A stretch of DNA of 38,061 nt, taken from NCBI RefSeq assembly GCF_001418475.1, contig NZ_LIQX01000122.1:1-38061 (forward strand), given 5' to 3'. Positions 1 to 7,413 of this stretch are shown here, one piece after another. A model generated the notes under the pieces. That model saw only the letters and a list, made by a program, of their open reading frames with translations. It ran no database searches and was not told the DNA's origin. This stretch comes from Streptomyces ossamyceticus (GTDB lineage Bacteria; Actinomycetota; Actinomycetes; Streptomycetales; Streptomycetaceae). The translations under genes were made by a program, and so were the position numbers. Position 1 is the first letter of the stretch. The number at the start of each line of letters is the position of its first letter.

Positions 1-2
1 TG

Positions 3-2513
3 CTGGACCCGGCCGCCCGGCCCACCGCCCCGGTCACCGCGCCGCACGACGCCGCCGGGCGGCTCGGCGAGCAGGTGGCCCGGCTCGGCCGGGCGCCGGC
101 CCCCGACTGGGGCCTCGGCGAACCCGGCGCGGCCGGCGCGGGCAGCCGCTCCTTCACCCTGCCGGTCCGCGGCGACGCCCCGGCGGCCGTCACCGCCGCG
201 GCGGCGCTCGGGCTGGTGCTGGCGCGCTGTGCCGGCGGCCCCGACGTCGAACTGGGCACCGGCCCCGAGCGCAGTATCTCGTTCACCGCCGAGCCCACCG
301 CCACGGTCGGGGAGTACCTGGAGCGGGTACGCCACGCCGAACCGGTGCCGTCCCGCGACCCCGCGGCCGGCCTGTACGTCACCGAGCCCGCCGAGGTGCT
401 CACCGGCGAGGGCCTCAAGGCCGAGGTCATCGAGGAACGGCCGTTCCTCGCCCCCCTCCACCCGCTGTCGGTGCACGTGGCGGACGACGGCTCCACCGTC
501 CTGTCCGGTGTGTGCCACCACCGGCGCTCCGCCTTCGGCGACTCCGACGTCGAGTGGCTCACCGGCATGCTGGTCACCGCCCACCGGGCGCTGGTCACCG
601 CACGGCCGGACACGCCGCTGGCCGACGTCCCGCTCTTCGACGACGAACAGCGGCAGCGCCTGGCCGTCCTGGGCGGCCTGGGACGCGCACCCGCCGTGCC
701 CGAGGCGGCCGGCGAGCGCATCGAGCGGACCGTGCGGTTCTGGGCCGAACGCACCCCGGACGCGACGGCCCTCACCTTCGAGGGCGAGGAACTGACCTAC
801 CGTCAGCTCGACGAGCGCGCTGGGCGGATCGCCGGCGCGCTGCGGACGCTCGGCGTCGCACCGGCGGACCGGGTGGGCGTCTGCCTGGACCGCACGGCCG
901 ACCTCGTGGTGATCCTGCTCGGGGTGCTCAAGACGGGCGCGGCGTACGTCCCGATGGACCCCGCCTACCCGGCCGACCGGCTGGCGTACATGACCGAGGA
1001 CGCGGAACTGTCCCTGGTCGTCACCGAGTCCGACGCGTTTCCCGTCGCGGAGGGCGTGCGGACGGTCCACCCCGGCGCCCTCGCCGCTGCGGACCCGGAC
1101 GAGCAGGCGCCGACGCCCGGACCGCTCTCCGCCGACGCCGCCGCCTACGTGATCTACACCTCCGGCTCCACCGGCCGCCCCAAGGGCGTCGTCGTCCCGC
1201 ACCGCAACGTGGCGGCCCTCATGGACGCCACCCGCGCGGACTTCGGGCTCGGTGGCCGTGACGTGTGGACCCTCTTCCACTCCAGTGCCTTCGACTTCTC
1301 CGTCTGGGAGATCTGGGGCTGCCTGACGACCGGCGGCCGGCTCGTCGTCGTGCCCTACTGGGCGTCCCGGGACCCGGAGCGGTTCGCCCGGCTGCTGGGC
1401 GAGGAACGGGTGACCGTCCTCAGCCAGACCCCGAGCGCGTTCGCCCAGCTGATGGAGGCCGACCGGGCCGAGCCGGTGACGGACTCGGTGCGCCTGGTCG
1501 TCTTCGGCGGCGAACCGCTGGACACCCGCCCGCTGCTGTCCTGGCTGGACCGGCACCCGGCGTCGCGGTGCCGGCTGGTCAACATGTTCGGCATCACCGA
1601 GACCACCGTGCACGTCACCGCCCAGACCGTCACCCGCCGCGAGGCGCTGACCGGTTCGAGGTCCGTCGGGCGCCCGCTGCCCGGCTGGCACCTCTACGTC
1701 CTCGACCCCGAGGGCCGCGAGCTGCCCCCGGGCGTGGCCGGAGAGATCCACGTCGGCGGGGCCGGAGTGGCCGGCCAGTACCTGAACAGGCCCGAACTCA
1801 CCGCGCAGCGCTTCGTCTCCGACCCGTACGCCCCCGGCCCCATGTACCGCAGCGGCGACCGGGGCCGGCTCCTGCCAGACGGCAGACTGGAGCACCTGGG
1901 GCGCCTCGACAACCAGGTGAAGCTGCGCGGCTTCCGCATCGAGCTGGACGAGATCCGCGCCCGGCTGCTGGACGCGCCCGGTGTCGCGGCGGCCGCCGTG
2001 GTGCTGCGGCAGAAGCCGGGCGACGCGGCCGGCGCGCGGCTGGACGCCTATGTGGTGCTCCGCGGCGGGGACGGAGGCCCGGGCCCCGACGGCGCCGCGC
2101 CGTCGGCCGGAACCGAGGAGGCGCGGCGCCATGCGGCACGGTTCCTGCCCGAGCACATGGTCCCGTCGACGGTCACCGCGTTGCCCGCCCTCCCGCTCAC
2201 CCCCAACGGCAAGATCGACACGTCCCGCCTGCCGGAGCCCCTCGCCGGCGTGCGGAGCACACCGGCCGCTGCGGACGAGGAGGCCGGCGACCTGGAGACC
2301 CGGCTGCACGGCGTGTGGGAGAAGATCTTCGGGTTCCACGTCGGACCGGACGACGACTTCTTCACCCTCGGCGGCAACTCGCTGCTCGCCGTACGCCTGC
2401 TGGCCGCGCTCCGCGAGGCCCGGATGCCCGTCTTTCCCCTGCCGCAGCTCTACCTGCACCGCACGGTACGCACCCTGGCCGCCCACCTCGCCGAGGCGGA
2501 GGCACACGCATGA
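3..2513 (+). CDS. Non-ribosomal peptide synthetase, 3' part (C-like end, A, PCP); 5' truncated by window
   Basis: The frame is open from the first base of the window, so the true start lies upstream; an internal GTG at 75 is not a credible start. The first ~200 residues resemble the C-terminal lobe of a condensation domain (ALGLVLARCAGGPDVELGTG), but this lobe is short and poorly conserved. A complete adenylation domain follows: YTSGSTGRPKG core near 1156, FDFSVWEIWG near 1291, NMFGITETT near 1582, YRSGDRGRLLPDGR near 1843 and the Lys motif PLTPNGKID near 2193. A carrier domain ends the protein (LGGNSL, phosphopantetheine Ser codon 2379-2381). Aligning by hand to GrsA gives pocket residues D-F-W-S-V-G-M-V-H-K, close to known threonine codes, so Thr or a Thr-like substrate is inferred. 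There is no thioesterase or reductase. The stop overlaps the next ATG (ATGA), implying translational coupling to the ATP-grasp ligase. Confidence 0.93.
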   Translation: MDPAARPTAPVTAPHDAAGRLGEQVARLGRAPAPDWGLGEPGAAGAGSRSFTLPVRGDAPAAVTAAAALGLVLARCAGGPDVELGTGPERSISFTAEPTATVGEYLERVRHAEPVPSRDPAAGLYVTEPAEVLTGEGLKAEVIEERPFLAPLHPLSVHVADDGSTVLSGVCHHRRSAFGDSDVEWLTGMLVTAHRALVTARPDTPLADVPLFDDEQRQRLAVLGGLGRAPAVPEAAGERIERTVRFWAERTPDATALTFEGEELTYRQLDERAGRIAGALRTLGVAPADRVGVCLDRTADLVVILLGVLKTGAAYVPMDPAYPADRLAYMTEDAELSLVVTESDAFPVAEGVRTVHPGALAAADPDEQAPTPGPLSADAAAYVIYTSGSTGRPKGVVVPHRNVAALMDATRADFGLGGRDVWTLFHSSAFDFSVWEIWGCLTTGGRLVVVPYWASRDPERFARLLGEERVTVLSQTPSAFAQLMEADRAEPVTDSVRLVVFGGEPLDTRPLLSWLDRHPASRCRLVNMFGITETTVHVTAQTVTRREALTGSRSVGRPLPGWHLYVLDPEGRELPPGVAGEIHVGGAGVAGQYLNRPELTAQRFVSDPYAPGPMYRSGDRGRLLPDGRLEHLGRLDNQVKLRGFRIELDEIRARLLDAPGVAAAAVVLRQKPGDAAGARLDAYVVLRGGDGGPGPDGAAPSAGTEEARRHAARFLPEHMVPSTVTALPALPLTPNGKIDTSRLPEPLAGVRSTPAAADEEAGDLETRLHGVWEKIFGFHVGPDDDFFTLGGNSLLAVRLLAALREARMPVFPLPQLYLHRTVRTLAAHLAEAEAHA

Positions 2514-3727
2514 GGAGAACACTCGCCCTCGTCGGCGCCGGCTCGCAGATCTACCGGGAGTACCTGCTGCGCTCGGTGGCCGGAGAGTACGACGTCCACC
2601 TGCTCGCCGACCGCGCGCCCACCTGGGAGGCGCCGTACCTCACCGGGAACACCGTCCTCGACACCGCCGACCCGGCCGCGCTGGCGGCCGCCGCCCGGGG
2701 CCTGGACTGCGCCGGGGTCATCACCTGGGACGACACCCGGGTCGTACAGACCGCCGAACTGGCCCGGCTGCTCGGCCTGCCGGGCAGCCCGCCCGAGGCC
2801 GTGCTGCGGTGCCGCGACAAGCGGGCCACCCGCGAGGCGCTCCGTGCCGCGGGGGTGCCGCAGGCCGAGTCGGTGCCCGTCACCTCGCTCCCGCAGGCCC
2901 GCGCCGCCGCCGCGCGGGTGGGCTACCCGCTGGTGCTGAAACCCCGGGCGCTGAACGCCAGTACGGGCGTGGTGAAGGTGGAGTCCGCCCACCTGCTGGC
3001 CGGCCGGTTCCGGCTGGCCCGCGCGGCGACCGCGCCCGGCGCCGTGGAGGTGGCCCCTGGGGACGTCCTGGTGGAGGAGTACCTCGACGGCCCCGAGATC
3101 AGTGTCGACGCGGCCTGGTACGAGGGCCGGATGTCGCTGGCCTTCGTGGCCCGCAAGGACTGCGGCTACCCGCCGTACTTCGAGGAGGTCGGCCACCTCG
3201 TCGACGGCCGCGACCCGCTGATGGACGACCCGCGCGTACGGGACGTGGTGGCCGGTGCGCACCGGGCCGTCGGCTTCACCACCGGGTGGACGCACACCGA
3301 ACTGCGGCTGACCACCGCCGGCCCCAAGGTCGTGGAGATCAACGCCCGGATCGGCGGCGACCGCATCCCGGACATCGGCCGGCTCGCCCTCGGTGTCGAC
3401 GCCGCGCTCGTCGCCGCCCGCGTGGCCTGCGGCGACGAGCCCGACATCCGCCCCGACCGGCACCGCGTGGCGGCCGTCCGCTTCCACTATCCGGAGGCGG
3501 ACTGCATCGCCCGCCACGTGTCGATCGACCGCGCGGCGCTGCCCCCCGGGGTGGACTCCGCCCTGGCGGTCGCCCTCCCCGGCCAGGAGCTGCGGCTGCC
3601 GCCGCACGGCCATGTCGCCGGCCGCTACGCCCTGGTGACCGTCGTAGGCGACACCCGCGAAGGGTGCCTGGCCGACCTCGACAAGGCCGCGCCCGCGATC
3701 GGTCTGGAGGTGCTGCGCCCCCTCTGA
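2510..3727 (+). CDS. ATP-grasp carboxylate-amine ligase-like protein
   Basis: 405 residues; the ATG overlaps the upstream NRPS stop by 4 bases. The N-terminus (LALVGAGSQIYREYLL) looks like the nucleotide-binding-like pre-ATP-grasp domain. The ATP-grasp fold follows: a phosphate-binding stretch around GYPLVLKPRALNASTGVVKV, then VLVEEYLDGPEISVDA, and the Mg-binding end KVVEINARIGGDRIPD. The family (relatives include DdaF and BacD-type dipeptide ligases and biotin carboxylase-like enzymes) activates a carboxylate as acyl phosphate and joins it to an amine. Next to an NRPS with no release domain, it probably adds an amino acid or amine to a building block or to the final peptide; this is inference. 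Substrate cannot be read from the sequence. Confidence 0.85.
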   Translation: MRRTLALVGAGSQIYREYLLRSVAGEYDVHLLADRAPTWEAPYLTGNTVLDTADPAALAAAARGLDCAGVITWDDTRVVQTAELARLLGLPGSPPEAVLRCRDKRATREALRAAGVPQAESVPVTSLPQARAAAARVGYPLVLKPRALNASTGVVKVESAHLLAGRFRLARAATAPGAVEVAPGDVLVEEYLDGPEISVDAAWYEGRMSLAFVARKDCGYPPYFEEVGHLVDGRDPLMDDPRVRDVVAGAHRAVGFTTGWTHTELRLTTAGPKVVEINARIGGDRIPDIGRLALGVDAALVAARVACGDEPDIRPDRHRVAAVRFHYPEADCIARHVSIDRAALPPGVDSALAVALPGQELRLPPHGHVAGRYALVTVVGDTREGCLADLDKAAPAIGLEVLRPL

Positions 3728-3738
3728 CGCCGGGCGGC

Positions 3739-3760
3739 GCCACCCGGCTTGCCCGGTGGC
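3739..3760 (+). terminator. Hairpin after NRPS/ATP-grasp operon
   Basis: GCCACC at 3739-3744 pairs with GGTGGC at 3755-3760, with a further GGC/GCC pairing inside. It lies 12 bases after the ATP-grasp stop. There is no T-run, as is common for Streptomyces terminators. Confidence 0.4.
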
Positions 3761-3808
3761 CGCCCCAGCCGCGCACGGGGCCGACGACAGTAGTGGTGAA
3801 AGTGCTGG

Positions 3809-3913
3809 TCACAGCCACTCATTAATAGCTGCGACCAGCATTGTCGCTACGTAGCGGACGGCGAGTTTGTCGTACCGAGTGGCAACGGCCCGGTGGCGCT
3901 TGAGCCGGTCGCC
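3809..3913 (-). pseudogene. Transposase C-terminal remnant (IS5-like DDE family)
   Basis: On the minus strand this reads GDRLKRHRAVATRYDKLA followed by VRYVATMLVAAINEWL and a stop at 3809-3811. This is the very conserved C-terminal end of Streptomyces IS5/IS4-group DDE transposases (RLK..RAVATRYDKLA..Y.A...VAAINEWL). Only about 34 codons are recognisable. The frame continues upstream to 4057 but no longer resembles a transposase, so the rest of the element is gone. It marks an old insertion between the biosynthetic genes and the helicase. The plus-strand translation of the same bases is a shadow. Confidence 0.75.
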
Positions 3914-4126
3914 GGCGACGGCTTCCAGGGACAGCGGCGCAACGCCATCACCGACCACAACGACGTCATCAACGTGATGACCGACCGGCTGATGAAGCGT
4001 GCGGTCCTCTGCATCAACTCGGGGCGCCGCTGCGGCTGACCGAACCGACCGGGCCACGACTCCCCCGGCCCCATGGCCTCAGGCCACCGGGCCTCCGTCC
4101 GTCCGTATGACGGCACCACGCCGCTA
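3914..4126. other. Intergenic sequence of unclear origin
   Basis: Between the transposase remnant and the helicase stop. A plus-strand frame ending at the TGA near 4037-4039 contains ITDHNDVINVMTDRLMKRAV, which looks more protein-like than the other frames and could be a relic of a lost gene, but I do not recognise it. Otherwise GGCC-rich sequence without a clear signal. Confidence 0.3.
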
Positions 4127-5581
4127 TCAGCCGTTGTTGCGCCGCACGGCGGCCGCACGGCGGGCCTCCGCCAGCTTGCGGGCCTCGCCGGCCTTGCGGG
4201 ACGTGCCCCCGGTACCGCGCGACGTGCCGCCGGCGCCGCGGGAGGTGCCCTTGGCCGCGCCCTTGGACGTGCCGAGGCCCCGGAAGGGAGCGTTGGTGTT
4301 CTTGGGGCGGGCGGGGGGCCCGCCGTCCAGCGGGGTCCCCGAGGGAGCCTTCGCGCCGGTGATCCGGCTCAGCTCCGCCTCCCCCGAGCGCACCTTGGTG
4401 ACGGTCGCCTCGATGCCCGCCCCGGCCATCATCAGGCTCACCTCACGGCGCTGGCCCGACAGGACGAGCGTGACCACGCTGCCGGACTCGCCGGCGCGGG
4501 CGGTGCGGCCCGCCCGGTGCACGTAGTCCTTGGGGTCGGTGGGCGGATCCACGTTGACCACGAGATCGAGGTCGTCGACGTGCAGGCCGCGGGCCGCGAC
4601 ATTGGTCGCCACCAGAACGGTGATCCGGCCGTCCTTGAACTGCGCCAGCGTCGCGGTGCGCTGGGGCTGCGCCTTGCCGCTGTGCAGGGCCCCGGCGCGC
4701 ACACCGCTCGCCCGCAGATGCCGGGTGAGCTGGTCGACGGCGTGCTTGGTGTCGAGGAACAGCAGGACGCGGCCGTCACGGGCGGCGATCTCCGTGGTGA
4801 CGGCGTAGCGGTCGGGGCCGTGGACGACCAGGACGTGGTGCTCCATCGTCGTGACCGCGCCCGCGGACGGGTCGACCGAGTGGACGACGGGGTCGCGGAG
4901 GTAGTCGCGGACCAGCTGGTCGACGTCGCCGTCCAGCGTGGCCGAGAACAGCATCCGCTGGCCGTCGGGGTGCACCTGGTCGAGGGCGTCGACGACCTGC
5001 GGCAGGAATCCCAGGTCGCACATCTGGTCGGCCTCGTCCAGCACCGTGATCCTCACCCGCCCCAGACGGCAGGCCTTGCGCTCGATCAGGTCGTGCAGGC
5101 GCCCGGGAGTGGCGACGACCACCTCCGCGCCCTCGCGCAGCGCGGCGATCTGCCGGCCGATCGACAGGCCGCCGACGACCGTGGCCATCCGCAGCCGCAG
5201 TGCCTCGGCGTACGGTGCCAGCGCCTCGGTGACCTGTTCGGCCAGTTCCCGGGTGGGCACCAGGACGAGCGCGTGCGGCTGCTTCGGTTCGGCGCGCCGC
5301 CCGGCCGTGCGGGTCAGCAGCGGCAGACCGAAGGCGAGCGTCTTGCCCGAGCCGGTGCGCCCGCGCCCCAGGACGTCGCGCCCTTGCAGCGCGTCGGGCA
5401 GGGTGGCGGCCTGGATGGGGAAGGGTTCACGCACGCCGAGCCGGGTCAGGGTCCGCAGCACCTCCGCCGGCAGTCCCGCGCCGGCGAAGGAGACGGCCGG
5501 GGACGGCGGCTCCGGGGGCGCCGTGGCCGCGGGCCGGCCGGAACCGGCGTGAGCCGTGCCGGAGTCTTCGGGATGCTTCAT
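4127..5581 (-). CDS. DEAD-box ATP-dependent RNA helicase
   Basis: 484 residues starting at MKHPEDSG; a GGAAGG ribosome site sits 6 bases before this ATG, which is why the longer frame to 5668 is rejected. Motifs in order: Q motif with FPIQ at ~54-57, Walker A GRGRTGSGKT at ~72-81, PTREL ~109, TPGR ~158, DEAD ~182-185, SAT ~213, and [10 protein letters not shown] ~355-364 in the second RecA domain. The C-terminal ~65 residues are a basic, low-complexity tail with repeated GTSRG/GTSKG units, probably for RNA binding. The family unwinds RNA duplexes in ribosome assembly, decay or cold adaptation. It stands alone on this strand. Confidence 0.95.
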   Translation of the reverse strand: MKHPEDSGTAHAGSGRPAATAPPEPPSPAVSFAGAGLPAEVLRTLTRLGVREPFPIQAATLPDALQGRDVLGRGRTGSGKTLAFGLPLLTRTAGRRAEPKQPHALVLVPTRELAEQVTEALAPYAEALRLRMATVVGGLSIGRQIAALREGAEVVVATPGRLHDLIERKACRLGRVRITVLDEADQMCDLGFLPQVVDALDQVHPDGQRMLFSATLDGDVDQLVRDYLRDPVVHSVDPSAGAVTTMEHHVLVVHGPDRYAVTTEIAARDGRVLLFLDTKHAVDQLTRHLRASGVRAGALHSGKAQPQRTATLAQFKDGRITVLVATNVAARGLHVDDLDLVVNVDPPTDPKDYVHRAGRTARAGESGSVVTLVLSGQRREVSLMMAGAGIEATVTKVRSGEAELSRITGAKAPSGTPLDGGPPARPKNTNAPFRGLGTSKGAAKGTSRGAGGTSRGTGGTSRKAGEARKLAEARRAAAVRRNNG

Positions 5582-5768
5582 GAACTGCCTTCCGCAGAGG
5601 ACGTATGGGGAAGGCCCGGCAGGATCGAACGGCCCACGCACCAGTGCCGGCCGACCACGCGGAACCACCCACCGCGACGACCACGCAAACGCATGACGCT
5701 AACACACGCCAGCGACAGTCCCCTGGCCGCCGACGTACGCACCTCGTCGCCCCGCACCCCCACGCGAA

Positions 5769-5801
5769 GGTGCCTGACGTGGGAGGACCCCGTCAGGCAC
5801 C
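5769..5801 (-). terminator. Terminator after GH62 gene
   Basis: GGTGCCTGACG (5769-5779) and CGTCAGGCACC (5791-5801) form a perfect 11-bp stem with an 11-base loop, starting 29 bases downstream of the GH62 stop. Confidence 0.7.
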
Positions 5802-5829
5802 CGTCGGCCGGCTTCCCGGATCAGGCCGG

Positions 5830-6852
5830 TCAGCGCTGCAGGGTGAGGACGCCCGGCCGGTACGGCCAGCGGTTGTAGGGGCCGTTGCCCGAGTTGGGGG
5901 CCTTGCCCTGGTAGAGGAACTGCAGGTTGCAGGGGTCGACGGTCATGGTCTGGTCGGGGTTGTTGCGGACCAGGTCACCGTGGCTGATGTCGTTGGTCCA
6001 GGTGGCACCGCTGTTGGCCTTGCCCGCGAAGGGCCTGCTCTCGCTGGCGGCCTGCGGGGTCCACGAACCGTTGAGGCTGGAGGAGGTGAAGGAGCGGAAG
6101 TAGCGCCCGTTCGCCCCCATGGCCTCCACGATCATGAGGTACTGGTTCTGGTCCTGGAGCTTGTAGACCTGCGGCGCCTCGAACAGCCTTTCCTTCGTGT
6201 CGCTCATGATCGTCGTGTACGACGACCCGAAGTTGCCCGGGAAGTTCCCGATCGGCATGCTCGCCCGGTAGATCTTGCCGTTGTCACCGGCGAAGAACAG
6301 GTACATGTTCTGACCGTCGGCGATCAGCGTCTGGTCGATCGGGCCGGTGTCGGAGCCGGAGATGCTTCCGGTGAACAGCGGCTGCGGCGCGGACCAGCCG
6401 TTGGGGTTGGTGGGGTCGCTCGACGTGCGGTAGATGAAGGGCCACGCACCCCACTGGTACGCCAGGACCCAGACCCGCTTGGGCGCGAAGTAGAACAGCG
6501 TGGGCGCCACCGTGGACTGGTTCATGCTGTTCTGGCGGGCCGAGCCCATGTCCGACCAGTTCGTGAAGGGGGTGAACATCATCGAGCCCCAGTTCGAGCC
6601 GAAGTTCGTCCCGTAGACCAGGTGCTTGCCGTTGTACGTCACGTTGGTGAAGTCCTTCAGCGAGGCCCACCCGTTCGAGGGCTGCGCCAGCGGACCCGTC
6701 GACGTCCACCGGTACGTCGACGGGAGGGCACAGGCGGCGCTGGTGGCGGCCTGGGCCGGGTTGGCGACGAGCGACGCCGCCGAGATCAGGGCCGCGGTCG
6801 CGGCGGCCAGCCCCACAGACAGACGCTTGCGGCCGAACGTTCCTTTGCGCAT
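5830..6852 (-). CDS. Secreted alpha-L-arabinofuranosidase, glycoside hydrolase family 62
   Basis: 340 residues starting [15 protein letters not shown], with GAGAGG 6 bases upstream; the open frame continues to 7497 but the extra residues are not protein-like. A classical signal peptide ends near residue 36 (NPAQA). The rest is one GH62 catalytic domain with no carbohydrate-binding module, unlike some Streptomyces homologues: [15 protein letters not shown], then [17 protein letters not shown] (Asp ~67, probable base), [22 protein letters not shown] and [11 protein letters not shown] (Glu ~225, probable acid). GH62 enzymes invert and remove arabinofuranosyl side chains from arabinoxylan. The monocistronic unit has its own terminator and candidate sugar-regulon operators upstream. 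Confidence 0.95.
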   Translation of the reverse strand: MRKGTFGRKRLSVGLAAATAALISAASLVANPAQAATSAACALPSTYRWTSTGPLAQPSNGWASLKDFTNVTYNGKHLVYGTNFGSNWGSMMFTPFTNWSDMGSARQNSMNQSTVAPTLFYFAPKRVWVLAYQWGAWPFIYRTSSDPTNPNGWSAPQPLFTGSISGSDTGPIDQTLIADGQNMYLFFAGDNGKIYRASMPIGNFPGNFGSSYTTIMSDTKERLFEAPQVYKLQDQNQYLMIVEAMGANGRYFRSFTSSSLNGSWTPQAASESRPFAGKANSGATWTNDISHGDLVRNNPDQTMTVDPCNLQFLYQGKAPNSGNGPYNRWPYRPGVLTLQR

Positions 6853-7044
6853 GACGACCTCTCGATTCTGGAGTGAACGGTTCCCGACCGGCCCTGTCGG
6901 AGGGGCGGCCGGACTGTCGATGCGGTGCGGCTGACGGCGGTCTACGGGCGCGGGGGCGACCGGGGTCCCCGCGTCCCTGTGCGACCCGCCTCGCCGCACT
7001 GACGAGGGCATGACATACGCATGAGCGACGTACTCCTTGCGGCT

Positions 7045-7056
7045 CGAACTGTTTCG
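7045..7056. promoter_or_regulatory. Imperfect CGAA...TTCG palindrome
   Basis: The bases CGAACTGTTTCG have arms CGAA/TTCG. It lies ~190 bases upstream of the GH62 start and resembles the better site at 7207-7218. Confidence 0.35.
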
Positions 7057-7206
7057 ATGGGCGCGACCCGAGGTGCCCCGCCGCCCGAGCGGAACAGCCT
7101 TGTGGCGCGTGCGTGATTTCGAACAAGGGGCGGAGTGTCGACCAATTCGGATCATAGGGAGCCGGTGAACGGCGTCAATACCTCTCGCAAGATTCGGTAC
7201 GCACTC

Positions 7207-7218
7207 CGAAACATTTCG
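7207..7218. promoter_or_regulatory. CGAAA-N2-TTTCG palindrome
   Basis: CGAAACATTTCG is a perfect inverted repeat with 5-bp arms. It resembles the CGAAA..TTTCG elements described upstream of Streptomyces xylanase genes. It is ~355 bases from the GH62 start and ~200 bases from cvnA, so which gene it serves is open. Confidence 0.4.
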
Positions 7219-7413
7219 ACGGGTAAGGGGCGGTCCGGGCGCATGCGAGGTCCCCCGAGGTTGCGAATCAGCCAGAGCAAAGCATCGACCGGCACACAGG
7301 AAGTCCGGAAAGGCGCGTTCGAAGAGCCCGCCGAAGGCGTAAGTCAAGGTGGAACGCGCCCTGCGGGGTTCCCGGGCGCCCCGCGCGCCGACGCCGAGAG
7401 GTGAGGGTTTCGA

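Larger units (their letters stand above)
6853..7413. other. 561-bp divergent intergenic region between GH62 gene and conservon
   Basis: Holds the promoters of both the arabinofuranosidase (left) and cvnA (right). No gene is supported here. It contains two CGAA-type palindromes, listed separately, and is less GC-rich in patches than the flanking genes (for example 7134-7215). Confidence 0.6.

Noticed and set aside
1265..2509. N-terminal extension of the ATP-grasp protein to 1265
   Set aside because: The extension is the NRPS gene read in another frame; the ATG at 2510 with overlap coupling is the natural start.
3820..3913. Plus-strand reading GEFVVPSGNGPVALEPV as a secreted protein
   Set aside because: It is exactly antisense to the conserved transposase tail, which explains its apparent conservation in databases.
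4073..5878. 601-codon plus-strand open frame
   Set aside because: Antisense to the DEAD-box helicase; no motif.
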